Assembly (NCBI RefSeq): GCF_000006685.1
Contig: NC_002620.2
Location: 836,588-900,587 of the forward strand
DNA from: Chlamydia muridarum str. Nigg
GTDB taxonomy: Bacteria; Chlamydiota; Chlamydiia; Chlamydiales; Chlamydiaceae
Direction: 5' to 3'
Length of the DNA stretch: 64,000 nucleotides
Shown here: positions 8,136 through 17,021 of the stretch, in pieces
Layout of the letters: each line of letters starts with the position of its first letter
Numbering within the stretch: the stretch's first letter is position 1
Program-made: the position numbers and the translations under genes
Notes under the pieces: generated by a model
What the model was told of the DNA's origin: nothing
Database searches by the model: none
What the model saw: the letters and a program-made list of their open reading frames with translations, nothing else

Positions 8136-9260
8136 ATGCTGTATATTCTGCTGGCTACCATTATTCTTTTCCTTTTTCTCGGCTCAGCAATAAATCGCAG
8201 GGTCACTACCTTAGCGTATGGAACTGATGGGATCCCAGTTCCCCCCTCCTCTTCTAGATTACTTCCTCTGCTTTGCCTACTTTATGGGATACTCGGAGCA
8301 CCTATTTATCAGTATATCAATACTTTCTTCTCTATTCCCTTGCCTATTTTTTGGGGTACTTTCCTATTTTTAATCCTAGTAGCCTGTAAATTTTTACCCT
8401 CCTTTTATGGTTGTTCGAAAAACTGGTGGGGTTCCCAGATCCCAATTTCTACAGTTAAAGCTCTAGAAAAATGTCTGATGGGATTAAAAAAATCCTCATC
8501 AACTACAATTCCACAACTTCCTGCCCCAACACCATCCAACGAGCTATCCGCAAATATCTCTTGCCTTGAAGATATGATTGCTCGAGAAATTATGACCCCG
8601 AAAGCCGATATTTTCGCTTTACCAAGCGAAATCCCTATTTCTCAAGCTTTCCCCCTAATCATAGATGAGGGATATAGTCGCGTTCCTTTATTCACTAAAA
8701 ATATCGATGACATTACAGGAATGGTTCTTGTGAAAGACCTACTCCCTGTGTATTATAAGGATCCACATACCACCCAACCACTATCATCCATCGCTTATCC
8801 TCCCTTGTATACTCCCGAAATCCGTCGCGTCTCTCTGCTTTTACAAGAATTTCGACAGAAACGTTGCCACTTAGCCATTGTTGTAAATGAATACGGATTC
8901 ACAGAGGGTCTGGTTTCCATGGAAGACATTGTTGAAGAAATTTTCGGGGAAATTGCAGACGAATACGATGACCAAGAAGATGTTCACTACAAAAAAGTAG
9001 GTAATGCTTGGATTGTGGATGGACGAATGAACATTTCCGATGCCGAAGAATATTTTGGGCTGCGCATAGCACATGAGAGCAGTTACGACACTCTTGGCGG
9101 TTATGTTTTTCATAAGTTAGGCGCCGTCCCCGAGAAAGGAATGAAAATCTACTATGAAGATTTTGCTATCGATATTTTATCCTGCTCTGACCGCAGCGTA
9201 GAAAAGATGAAAATTACACCAAGAAAGCGAAAGCCTTTATCACGGAACAACCGATTCTAA
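8136..9260 (+). CDS. CBS-domain protein of the CorC/HlyC (CNNM-like) family
   Basis: A 374-residue protein. Hydrophobic segments lie at about residues 1-20, 44-63 and 67-88 (a shortened DUF21-type membrane part), followed by a linker, a pair of CBS domains (about 150-270; MIAREIMTPKADIFALP and VVNEYGFTEGLVSMEDIVEEIFGEI are hallmark strings) and a CorC/HlyC C-terminal domain (VGNAWIVDGRMNISDAEEYFG). Such proteins are linked to magnesium or cobalt transport and bind adenine nucleotides. The name hemolysin given to some homologues is not supported here. Homologue of CT423. Start ATG 8136 has a weak ribosome binding site. Confidence 0.85.
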   Translation: MLYILLATIILFLFLGSAINRRVTTLAYGTDGIPVPPSSSRLLPLLCLLYGILGAPIYQYINTFFSIPLPIFWGTFLFLILVACKFLPSFYGCSKNWWGSQIPISTVKALEKCLMGLKKSSSTTIPQLPAPTPSNELSANISCLEDMIAREIMTPKADIFALPSEIPISQAFPLIIDEGYSRVPLFTKNIDDITGMVLVKDLLPVYYKDPHTTQPLSSIAYPPLYTPEIRRVSLLLQEFRQKRCHLAIVVNEYGFTEGLVSMEDIVEEIFGEIADEYDDQEDVHYKKVGNAWIVDGRMNISDAEEYFGLRIAHESSYDTLGGYVFHKLGAVPEKGMKIYYEDFAIDILSCSDRSVEKMKITPRKRKPLSRNNRF

Positions 9261-9431
9261 ATGAAACATTAGTAAATTCTGTTCTCTCTATCCGTTGTCC
9301 TAAAATGTATCACCATAGTAGAAAGAAAATTACAAAAAGGTCCCTCTAATCAGAATATTCATAGAGTTCTAACCTTTTTAAAAATACAAAGCATCCTCAT
9401 TAACTACCCAAGATTAGGAGCCCTAGACCCA

Positions 9432-9782
9432 ATGAGTAATTTTCAAAAAGAAGAACAAGGCCAAACAGGCATCCTTCATTTACAAGGAAAACTCGATGGT
9501 GTCTCCTCCCCTGCCGTACAAGAAAGCATTTCCGAATCTCTTTCGAATGGAATGAAAAACATTATTCTGGATTGTGCCGCTTTAGATTATATATCTAGCG
9601 CAGGGATTCGCGTTCTCTTACAGAGCTATCATCAGGTAGGAAAAAATGCGGGGAAAATTGCTCTAACCTCTATCTCCAAGACCGTCGAACAGACTCTTTA
9701 CGTCACAGGATTTTTGTCTTATTTCAAAGTTTTTGACTCTATAAATGAAGCCTTACAAGCTTTAGAAAAAGAAAACTCCTAG
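9432..9782 (+). CDS. rsbV: Anti-sigma factor antagonist RsbV (STAS domain)
   Basis: A 116-residue single STAS domain. In the partner-switch system the unphosphorylated protein binds the kinase/anti-sigma factor RsbW and frees its target; RsbW phosphorylates it on serine. The phospho-acceptor motif LDYISSAGIRVL is intact, Ser56 being the predicted site. C. trachomatis has two antagonists, with RsbV1 (CT424) at this locus, and RsbW and RsbU elsewhere. Upstream TAGGAG is about 15 bp from the ATG, slightly far. It lies between the CBS protein and the DUF3604-like gene with gaps that suggest its own promoter. Confidence 0.92.
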   Translation: MSNFQKEEQGQTGILHLQGKLDGVSSPAVQESISESLSNGMKNIILDCAALDYISSAGIRVLLQSYHQVGKNAGKIALTSISKTVEQTLYVTGFLSYFKVFDSINEALQALEKENS

Positions 9783-9959
9783 TCCTATCTTCAACTCAGT
9801 CTCTTTTCAATTGGATGTCATAATCAAAGTTGTGTAGTCCTGAAAAAATTTTTGGTGTAACATAACCTTGTCTTTGAAGATCCTTTGGTAAATCATGCGG
9901 AATCAAAAAGTTTGCATGAAAAGGACTTCCCGGTTACTCAAACTTATATATTAGTTGCT

Positions 9960-11825
9960 ATGCGCAGATCTGTTTGTTACGTTACTCCTTCAGTTGCTAG
10001 GGCTGGTCAAATTTCTACCTGGAGGTTTGAATATTCTTCAGCTAATTTCCTTCCCGAGGGGACATTATTAAAATTTGATTTAGGAATAGATGGACGTCCT
10101 ATAGACTGGGAGATTCCTTCTACAGACCTCTCTCAACCATGTAATACGATCTACTTGGAAACTCCCTCTGAGAGTATCGTAACAGCAAAAGCTGTTTATG
10201 CTCCCGGATCCTACATCCCTACATTTGAATTTATTCTTCCTTGCGAAATAGAAGCAGGAGACACCTTCTCCATCATTCTTGGAAGTTCTCCTAATTTTCC
10301 TCAAGAAGATGCTTCTGGCAACGGAGCCCAATTATTTACCCAGCGTCGTAAACCTTTTTCCCTTTACGTTGATCCAACGGGAAAAGGAAATTTTGAAGAT
10401 CCTGATATCTTCACAATAGACATCCGCGGAAATGTTTTAAAAAATATCCGTATCTTTGCTCCTTCTTATGTGGTCAAAAATAAGCGCTTTGATATTACAG
10501 TTCGCTTCGAAGATGAATTTGGAAATTTAACAAACTTTTCCCCAGAAGAGACCCAGATCGAACTTTCGTATGAGCATCTGCGAGAAAATCTCAGTTGGCA
10601 ATTATTTATTCCTGAAACAGGATTCGTTATTCTCCCGAATCTTTATTTCAATGAACCTGGGATTTACCGTATTCAATTACGCAATCAAGCCACCAAAGAG
10701 ATTTTTACGTCTGCTCCAATCAAATGTTTTACAGAAACGTCACCCCATCTTTTATGGGGTCTGCTGCATGGAGAATCTGAGCGTGTAGATTCGGAAGGCA
10801 ATATTGAATCCTGCTTACGTTATTTCCGAGATGACTGCGCTTTGAACTTCTTTGCCACATCTTCTTTCGAAATTCAAGATGGGCTTACTCCCGAAACGAT
10901 TAAAAGCATTAATCAAACGGTCTCTGATTTCAATGAAGAAGATCGTTTCATTGCCCTGTCGGGGGCACAATATGTTTCTGAAGAACCTGGCGAGGGAATT
11001 CGTGAAGTCCTTCTAATAAAAGAGCCTAAATCTCCAGGAAAGCACAAAGAGTGTAAGTTATTCCCCCTATCTAAACTATATAAGCAATCAACCAGTCATG
11101 AGTTAATTTCGATCCCTAGCTTTACTGCATCGAAAAAATTTGGTTGTGATTTTCAAAATTTCCATGCCGAATTTGAGCGAGTTGTAGAGATTTACAATGC
11201 CTGGGGATGTTCTGAAAGAACTGAAGCTGAAGGGAATCCATTCCCTATTAAAGGTTCTATCGACTCAGAGAATCCAGAAGGGACTATTTTGTCTGCTTTA
11301 AAGAGAAATCTACGTTTTGGATTTGTAGCTGGCGGTCTCGATGATAGAAACTTGTACAGTAACTTTTTTGATTCCGATCAACAGCAATACTCTCCTGGAT
11401 TAACTGCAGTCATTTGTAATAAATATTCTCGTGATTCTCTGCTTGAAGCTCTATACCAACGACAATGCTATGCGACAACAGGTCAAAGAATCATTGTAAG
11501 TTTTCAAATTACATCGGCTCCTATGGGTTCTGAGCTCTCCACAGCTATCAAACCAGGACTAATGATTAATAGACATATTTCAGGATACGTAGCGGGGACT
11601 GCAAAGATTTCTACTATCGAAATCATCCGTAATGGAGATACACTCCACACCTTCTACCCTGATGGCAACAATTTTGAATATGAGTATGACGATCTGACTC
11701 CATTTGCTCAGGCTACTCTTGCAGATCCTAAAAATGGGGCTCCTTTTGCCTTTTATTACTTACGAGTAACTCAAGAAAATGGAGCTATGGCATGGAGTTC
11801 TCCTATTTGGATAGATCTCAACTAA
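9960..11825 (+). CDS. Large conserved chlamydial protein, DUF3604/PHP-like
   Basis: A protein of about 621 residues (CT425 homologue). The N-terminal 270 residues look like beta-sandwich modules (RFDITVRFEDEFGNLTNF; GIYRIQLRNQATKEIF). Then WGLLHGESERVDSEGNIESC resembles the start of the PHP-like domain of DUF3604 proteins (normally G-D-LH-H-S), and near the end GLTAVICNKYSRDSLLEALYQRQCYATTGQRI is very like the DUF3604 end motif (R-A-L-R-YATTG-RI), followed by MGSEL. Several metal-binding residues seem lost, so catalysis is doubtful. The start is uncertain: the frame is open from about 9885 (a TTG), but the ATG at 9960 is the first normal start; no Shine-Dalgarno supports either. Confidence 0.7.
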   Translation: MRRSVCYVTPSVARAGQISTWRFEYSSANFLPEGTLLKFDLGIDGRPIDWEIPSTDLSQPCNTIYLETPSESIVTAKAVYAPGSYIPTFEFILPCEIEAGDTFSIILGSSPNFPQEDASGNGAQLFTQRRKPFSLYVDPTGKGNFEDPDIFTIDIRGNVLKNIRIFAPSYVVKNKRFDITVRFEDEFGNLTNFSPEETQIELSYEHLRENLSWQLFIPETGFVILPNLYFNEPGIYRIQLRNQATKEIFTSAPIKCFTETSPHLLWGLLHGESERVDSEGNIESCLRYFRDDCALNFFATSSFEIQDGLTPETIKSINQTVSDFNEEDRFIALSGAQYVSEEPGEGIREVLLIKEPKSPGKHKECKLFPLSKLYKQSTSHELISIPSFTASKKFGCDFQNFHAEFERVVEIYNAWGCSERTEAEGNPFPIKGSIDSENPEGTILSALKRNLRFGFVAGGLDDRNLYSNFFDSDQQQYSPGLTAVICNKYSRDSLLEALYQRQCYATTGQRIIVSFQITSAPMGSELSTAIKPGLMINRHISGYVAGTAKISTIEIIRNGDTLHTFYPDGNNFEYEYDDLTPFAQATLADPKNGAPFAFYYLRVTQENGAMAWSSPIWIDLN

Positions 11826-11838
11826 CAGAGAGCTCCTT

Positions 11839-12054
11839 ATGACCTCTTTGTTTTTGCTCATCTGTTGTGCTACTGTTTTATTAAGTATAGGGGTAGCTTC
11901 TGTTCTGATAGGATCTTTTCTACTAGGAAGACCTTTATCTAAAGGTTGCGGCCGAAGTGATTGCTGTCAGAAAAAGAAGTCTTGCCCTTATGGAAACAAA
12001 AACTCGCAACCCGACAACGATTATGACGACCTCGACAACTCGCATTCTTCCTAA
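11839..12054 (+). CDS. Small Cys-rich membrane protein, possible NqrM
   Basis: A 71-residue protein with one N-terminal membrane helix (residues 3-31) and then KGCGRSDCCQKKKSCPYGNK, a cluster of four cysteines, ending in an acidic tail. The layout of one helix, a G-R-L-KG-CG motif and a Cys cluster resembles NqrM (DUF539), which delivers iron to the sodium-pumping NADH:quinone reductase. Chlamydia has that complex, and the gene is followed directly by menaquinone synthesis genes. This assignment is inference; the spacing of cysteines differs from the proteobacterial form. GAG in the preceding AGAGAGCTCC can serve as ribosome binding site. It overlaps the mqnE start in another frame. Confidence 0.6.
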   Translation: MTSLFLLICCATVLLSIGVASVLIGSFLLGRPLSKGCGRSDCCQKKKSCPYGNKNSQPDNDYDDLDNSHSS

Positions 12055-13132
12055 AAGTGCTTGGCTTAAAACTTTGTTTAACGACTATTTATCTGGAGCT
12101 CGTCTTTCTGAAGAACAGGCTTTGCAGTTGCTTCTTATTGATGATGAAGATCAGCAGGCGTTATGGAGTTTTGCTGATCAGATTCGCGCAAATCGTGTTG
12201 GCGATACCGTTTACTACTCTTCCACTCTCTATCTTTATCCCACAAACTTCTGCCAATTTAACTGCACTTTTTGTTCTTTCTACGCTAAACCAGGTAATCC
12301 TTCAGGCTGGTTCTTCACTCCTGATCAACTCATTCGTTCCATAAAAGAAACTACTTCCCCCATTACTGAAACCCATATCGTAGCAGGTTGCTATCCATCA
12401 TGTAATCTTGCTTACTATGAAGAGCTGTTCACGAAAATTAAACAAAATTTTCCAGACCTACATATCAAAGCGCTTTCTGCTATTGAATATGCCTATCTAG
12501 CAAAACTGGAAAACCTTTCTGTCAGAGAGGTCATGGAACGACTACGTATTGCAGGCCTGGATTCTATTCCTGGGGGTGGTGCAGAGATTCTAGTTGATGA
12601 AGTGCGAGAAACCCTTTCTCGAGGAAGACTATCTTCCCAAGGTTTTTTAGATATCCATCGAACCGCACATTCTTTGGGAATTCCTAGTAATGCTACCATG
12701 CTTTGTTACCATCGAGAAACTCCAGAAGATATGGTAACACATCTGAGCAAGCTACGTTCTCTCCAGGATGAAACGTTGGGATTTAAAAATTTTATTCTCT
12801 TGAAGTTTGCCTCAGAAAATAATGCTTTAGGCAAACGATTACATAAAATGACTGCAAGACATTCTATTCCCCCCGCGACCATCATTGCAGTTGCTCGGCT
12901 GTTTTTAGATAATTTTTCCAATATTAAGGCTTTGTGGAATTATCTAGGGCTTGATGTTGCTCTGCACCTACTTTCTTGTGGAGCTAACGACTTTTCTTCC
13001 ACACATCTAGGAGAAAAGGTTTTTCAAATGTCCTCTTCCAAAGAGCCCATCCGAATGGACATTGAAGGGATGGCTAAGCTGATTACGCAACAAGGTCGTA
13101 TCCCATGTCTCGTCAGTTCCGCTCTTGTTTAA
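11990..13132 (+). CDS. mqnE: Aminofutalosine synthase MqnE (radical SAM)
   Basis: A radical SAM enzyme of the futalosine route to menaquinone; MqnE joins a chorismate-derived vinyl ether to SAM to make aminofutalosine. The cluster motif is CQFNCTFC (CX3CX2C, Cys88, 92 and 95 from this start). IPGGGAEIL, IHRTAHSLGIPSNATML and the RLFLDNFSNIKALW segment match MqnE better than MqnC, though the usual GHIET is CYHRET here. Starts at 11957 (GTG), 11990 or 12023 are all possible; none has a strong Shine-Dalgarno. It overlaps the gene before and mqnA after (28 bp), indicating one operon. Homologue of CT426. Confidence 0.85.
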   Translation: METKTRNPTTIMTTSTTRILPKSAWLKTLFNDYLSGARLSEEQALQLLLIDDEDQQALWSFADQIRANRVGDTVYYSSTLYLYPTNFCQFNCTFCSFYAKPGNPSGWFFTPDQLIRSIKETTSPITETHIVAGCYPSCNLAYYEELFTKIKQNFPDLHIKALSAIEYAYLAKLENLSVREVMERLRIAGLDSIPGGGAEILVDEVRETLSRGRLSSQGFLDIHRTAHSLGIPSNATMLCYHRETPEDMVTHLSKLRSLQDETLGFKNFILLKFASENNALGKRLHKMTARHSIPPATIIAVARLFLDNFSNIKALWNYLGLDVALHLLSCGANDFSSTHLGEKVFQMSSSKEPIRMDIEGMAKLITQQGRIPCLVSSALV

Positions 13133-13905
13133 CTGTTGGGTGTGTATGCTACGTTAACGCCCTACCTTTTTCTATTGGGTTGTCCCAAGCTCCAGGAGTT
13201 TCTCTCCAGACGGATACGCCATCTAATCTGGTTTCTAAGCTACTTTCAAAGGAAATTGATTATGCATTAACTTCAGTAATAGCGAAATTTTCTTCTCCAT
13301 TACACCAAGTTTCCTTTTTTGGAATTGCTGCCTATCAAAAAATCTTAAGTGTGAACTTACATGCCACGCCTCAATTTTTTGCTAAAGAGGCTCCACGTAT
13401 AGCTGCTACCAAAGAAAGTCGCTCTTCAATTGCACTTATGCGCATTCTTTGCAAGAATCTTTGGAAAATTCCGTTTCCTTCCATTACCCTTCTTTCTTCA
13501 AAGGAAATTCTTGATCAAGTAGAGCTGTACGATGCTTTATTATTAATAGGAGATACAGCTCTCCACCACCAGATCATTCCTGGATTTCAAACTTATGACC
13601 TAGTAACTTCTTGGCATGACCTTACATCAAAACCATTCGTTTTTGCTGGAGTTCTTAGCCATTCTTCAACCCTTCCGTTGCAACTTCAGCAAGAATTTTT
13701 TTCTTCCCTCCATTATTTCCAAGATCATAGGGAGGAAATCTGGAGAAAAGCAGCCGCATTACTGAAGCTTCCAGAGTCACTAATGCAGCAATATTACTCT
13801 TTATGTCGTTACGAACTTTCTGAAGAAGATTTTGCAGGTTTACAACAGTTTAAGAACTATTATGACAAACTTCCAAGACAAGCCGAACATCCGAATCATG
13901 TTTGA
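13105..13905 (+). CDS. mqnA: Chorismate dehydratase MqnA
   Basis: A 266-residue protein of the MqnA/MqnD family, a periplasmic-binding-protein fold that works in the cytoplasm and removes water from chorismate in the first futalosine-pathway step. The N-terminal motif VGCVCYVNALPFSIGL corresponds to the family's G-V-Y-NA-P, and the segment SKEIDYALTSVIAK to the LL-G-VDAALIP motif. It starts inside the end of mqnE and its last 44 bp overlap menG, so three menaquinone enzymes are chained. Homologue of CT427. MqnD is less likely, given its N-terminus and its pairing with mqnE. Confidence 0.85.
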   Translation: MSRQFRSCLTVGCVCYVNALPFSIGLSQAPGVSLQTDTPSNLVSKLLSKEIDYALTSVIAKFSSPLHQVSFFGIAAYQKILSVNLHATPQFFAKEAPRIAATKESRSSIALMRILCKNLWKIPFPSITLLSSKEILDQVELYDALLLIGDTALHHQIIPGFQTYDLVTSWHDLTSKPFVFAGVLSHSSTLPLQLQQEFFSSLHYFQDHREEIWRKAAALLKLPESLMQQYYSLCRYELSEEDFAGLQQFKNYYDKLPRQAEHPNHV

Positions 13906-14551
13906 TTCCCTAGCACCCACCTACGATAAAATTAATAAAATTCTGTCGTTAGGTTTGCACCTCACATGGAATCATTCTTTTGTTTCTCTTTTAGGTAGAT
14001 CTGACCATTTATTGGATTTATGTGCTGGGACTGGACACGTGGCCTTGTCCTATATCCAAAAATATCCCCAAGCTTCGGCGACGCTCGTTGATTTTTCAAC
14101 CAAAATGCTAGAAAATGTTCAGGAATGCCATCCTTTAGCTCCTTTCTCCTACGTCATAAGCGATGTAACAAGCATGCCTCTTCCGAATGACACTTTTCAT
14201 TTAGCTTCTATGGCATATGGACTCCGGAATCTATCCTCCCCTCTTGAAGCGCTCAAGGAGGTACATAGGGTTTTAAAACCTAAAGGACGTTTAGGCATTC
14301 TTGAGCTGACTCGTCCAGCAACTTATAACCCAGTCCACCTGTTACATAAACTCTATCTTAATCTAGTTGTCCCTAGTGTTGGAAGGTTTTATTCCGGGAA
14401 CAGTTACGCTTACTCTTACTTAAAAGAAAGCATCCGAAACCTTCCCTGCGACACCTCTCTGGAAAGAGTTTTTCACAAATCAGGGCTACACATTATCCGA
14501 AAACGAAAATTGCTCTTCGGAACTGCAACTATTTGGATTTTAGAAAAATAG
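13862..14551 (+). CDS. menG: Demethylmenaquinone methyltransferase (UbiE/MenG)
   Basis: A 229-residue class I SAM-dependent methyltransferase that methylates demethylmenaquinone. Motif I LLDLCAGTGHVAL and the post-motif MAYGLRNLSSPLEALKEVHRVLKPKGRL are typical of UbiE/MenG, as is the N-terminal MFDSLAPTYDKINKILSLG. The ATG at 13862 is chosen over a TTG ten codons upstream because it yields the family N-terminus. It is the last gene of the mqnE-mqnA-menG chain. Homologue of CT428. Confidence 0.93.
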   Translation: MTNFQDKPNIRIMFDSLAPTYDKINKILSLGLHLTWNHSFVSLLGRSDHLLDLCAGTGHVALSYIQKYPQASATLVDFSTKMLENVQECHPLAPFSYVISDVTSMPLPNDTFHLASMAYGLRNLSSPLEALKEVHRVLKPKGRLGILELTRPATYNPVHLLHKLYLNLVVPSVGRFYSGNSYAYSYLKESIRNLPCDTSLERVFHKSGLHIIRKRKLLFGTATIWILEK

Positions 14552-14576
14552 AACTCACAAGATTTAACAAAAATGC

Positions 14577-15575
14577 TTATGAACGAGCCTTCTTACGACC
14601 ACGCTTGGCAGCCTTTTTCGGCTTAACATCATCGTCATCATCATCGTCGTCGTCATATTCCTCACCAAAGAAGTCGCTGGCATCTCCATCTCCATCATAA
14701 CCAAGCTTAGCGGACAATTCACGCAAAGAATCAAAACGCTCAGAAAACTTAGCTAGATTTAGTTGGTCTTCCAACCGACCCCCTCCTCGCAAGTGTGCTA
14801 AGAACTCTTCTTCCGTATCAAACTTTTCAGAAAAAGTTAACGAGGAAGCAGACGTAATTTCTGGTAAGAACAGAAAGCGTCTCGCTGCAGAAGGTACTTT
14901 TGTATAGATATCACTAGACACGGTGGTCTCTGCCTCGACCTTTGCAGACTGTTTGGGAGGACGCCCTCTCTTAGGACGAGGATTCAAAGCTTCATTCGAA
15001 TAGTATACTTTAGATTTATTCACAAGAAGCTGACGAGCCTGTGTCAACTCTTTTGACACTTTTGCGTCAAACAAGTGTACCTTCAACTGCTCTAAAACAT
15101 GTTTTGAAAAATCAAGATCTTCTTCAAAAACGAACTGGAACTTATTGTTCCGCAACCACTCAATAATACGAATGCGAGAACGCTCAACATAAAACTGCTG
15201 CCACTTCTCTTGTTCTGTCTCATGGTCGTATAAAAACTCTAAAAACTGCTCACGAGCATTTTTAGACTGTACGATTTCTAAAAACTTTTCTTTGGTATCA
15301 ATATCGTAAATTTTTTCATTTACGAATGTCTCCATGATCTTCTTGATCTCGTAGAAGGTCAATTTTGGAATTAAACAATACCGATCTGCATTCTCTTCTA
15401 GTTCTTGATAGACCTTATCTAAATCTTCCTGATCTTTATCAAGATCTATGTACAAGATAAATCCTTCCACGCGATCTACATAGAAATCTCTCTCATCATC
15501 AGACTTCGAGAAAGCATCCATCAAGCGAAGGACTCGTAATAAAAGAGGATTTTGAGGTACAGGATATGTTGTCAT
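14577..15575 (-). CDS. UPF0158 family protein with AT-hook-like motif
   Basis: A 332-residue protein of the UPF0158 family (CT429 homologue), function unknown. The N-terminal 200 residues are charged and helical. Around residue 213 PRPKRGRPPK closely resembles an AT-hook, a minor-groove DNA-binding element. Near the C-terminus there is a run of nine aspartates followed by a Lys/Arg-rich tail (KKAAKRGRKKARS). The start at 15575 is supported by TGGAG six bases upstream; an upstream TTG at 15611 is not needed. A role in nucleoid or RNA binding is suggested by these parts but not proven. Confidence 0.8.
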   Translation of the reverse strand: MTTYPVPQNPLLLRVLRLMDAFSKSDDERDFYVDRVEGFILYIDLDKDQEDLDKVYQELEENADRYCLIPKLTFYEIKKIMETFVNEKIYDIDTKEKFLEIVQSKNAREQFLEFLYDHETEQEKWQQFYVERSRIRIIEWLRNNKFQFVFEEDLDFSKHVLEQLKVHLFDAKVSKELTQARQLLVNKSKVYYSNEALNPRPKRGRPPKQSAKVEAETTVSSDIYTKVPSAARRFLFLPEITSASSLTFSEKFDTEEEFLAHLRGGGRLEDQLNLAKFSERFDSLRELSAKLGYDGDGDASDFFGEEYDDDDDDDDDVKPKKAAKRGRKKARS

Positions 15576-15653
15576 AGGCTCCAGTATAGGGAATGCTCTG
15601 TTAGATAGCAACCCTCTCTTGTTTTATCCTCAAATTTGTCTAATACATCTAGA

Positions 15654-16463
15654 TTAGGGGGCAAACTCCCCAATATTTTCACTACAATTCAAAAGGGTTA
15701 CAGGCCCTTCTAAAAAAACCTTACCGTTTTCAGAAAAAATCTTAACAATGTTTCCACTCCGAGAACATACTAACAGAGAAAAATCTTGTTCTAACGAAAA
15801 AACATCTGCAGCAACTAAAGCACTCGCTAACATTCCTGTCCCACAAGAAAGAGTTTCTCGCTCGCATCCCCGCTCATAAGTATAAACAAGTAGCGTGTCT
15901 TCTTTCTTTGTCTGAACAAAGTCTACATTGACTCCATTAGGCCTAAAATCTTCATGATAACGAAGGAAAGCCCCCCATTCTTGTACAGGAACCTTATTCA
16001 CATCAGGAACAAAGACAACAACATGCGGGACTCCCGTATCAATAAAGAATACCTCTTCCGGCATGCCAGGCAATACATGTGTTAATGTTTTCTTAGTCTT
16101 CTTCCAATCAAGTAATGTCATATCAACTAATACTCGATCCATAGAAAAAAACTTACCTTGATAGACCCCGCGAACGGTTTCAATGGAAACATCCTCTAAG
16201 CCCAAACTCTGAGCTACATGAGCCATTACGCACCGCAATCCATTGCCACACATAGAAGCTTCAGATCCATCGCTATTAAAAATCGTTAGCTTAGCATCTG
16301 CTATCTCAGAAGGTTCTACACATAAAAATCCATCGACCTTCTCTTTCTGGCATAGAAACACAATATGTTGGAGGGGAGGTATGAACTCCCCTAAAATAAA
16401 ACTATTACCAGTTCCAGAATATAGATGATACCTATAAGTCATTAAAGGAGAAAAGGATCCCAT
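15654..16463 (-). CDS. dapF: Diaminopimelate epimerase DapF
   Basis: A 269-residue PLP-independent epimerase that converts LL- to meso-diaminopimelate for peptidoglycan. The two catalytic cysteines are present: [10 protein letters not shown] (Cys72) and TLSCGTGML (Cys207). The chlamydial enzyme has been reported also to racemise glutamate, making up for the lack of murI. The first 31 bp overlap the end of clpP in another frame, so translation is probably coupled; an internal ATG at 16442 is an alternative start. Homologue of CT430. Confidence 0.92.
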   Translation of the reverse strand: MGSFSPLMTYRYHLYSGTGNSFILGEFIPPLQHIVFLCQKEKVDGFLCVEPSEIADAKLTIFNSDGSEASMCGNGLRCVMAHVAQSLGLEDVSIETVRGVYQGKFFSMDRVLVDMTLLDWKKTKKTLTHVLPGMPEEVFFIDTGVPHVVVFVPDVNKVPVQEWGAFLRYHEDFRPNGVNVDFVQTKKEDTLLVYTYERGCERETLSCGTGMLASALVAADVFSLEQDFSLLVCSRSGNIVKIFSENGKVFLEGPVTLLNCSENIGEFAP

Positions 16464-17010
16464 CTAATAGACCAAACTCCATAGCTTCATTGGCACTCAT
16501 CCACATATCTCGATCAATAGCTTTCTCTATCACCTCTCGAGACTGCCCTGTTGCTTCAACATACACATCAATAATGCGAGCCTTAGTTTTTAAAATCTCC
16601 CGCGCATGAATATCCAAATCAGTGGCCTGGCCAGTAATGGTGCCTCCAATAGAAGGTTGATGGATCATAATACGCGCATGAGGTGTAGCAAACCGTCTTC
16701 CTGGAGCAGCGCATAAACTTAACACAGATCCCATAGATGCTGCTAACCCTGTAACTACTGTTGTTACAGGAGAAGAGATCATCTTAATTTGGTCCCAAAC
16801 AGCAAATCCCGCGTCAACAGATCCCCCTGGACTGTTAATAACGAATACAATTGGCTGTCCCGGACTTGTGAGTTCCAAATACCAAAGCTTTTTGATAGCC
16901 TCTGCAGCGCTCTTCTCTGTTACAGGCTCAGAGAAAAAAATACGCCGAGAATCTAACAACTTTCTATCTATGATATCTTGTAACTTATGCATCATTTCCC
17001 CTTCAGGCAT
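16432..17010 (-). CDS. clpP: ATP-dependent Clp protease proteolytic subunit (ClpP1)
   Basis: A 192-residue ClpP serine protease subunit. The catalytic triad is visible as Ser92 in [11 protein letters not shown], His117 in RIMIHQPS and an Asp near residue 168 in IDRDMW. It forms tetradecameric chambers with Clp ATPases. Chlamydia has two ClpP genes; this stand-alone copy matches ClpP1 (CT431), not the clpP2-clpX copy. The start at 17010 has GGGAG seven bases upstream and is preferred over a GTG at 17022 that overlaps the glyA stop. Confidence 0.94.
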   Translation of the reverse strand: MPEGEMMHKLQDIIDRKLLDSRRIFFSEPVTEKSAAEAIKKLWYLELTSPGQPIVFVINSPGGSVDAGFAVWDQIKMISSPVTTVVTGLAASMGSVLSLCAAPGRRFATPHARIMIHQPSIGGTITGQATDLDIHAREILKTKARIIDVYVEATGQSREVIEKAIDRDMWMSANEAMEFGLLDGILFSFNDL

Positions 17011-17021
17011 AGAGTCTCCCA

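Noticed and set aside
14624..14660. CAT/CGT trinucleotide run as a possible repeat element
   Set aside because: It encodes the poly-Asp stretch of the UPF0158 protein and is not a separate element.
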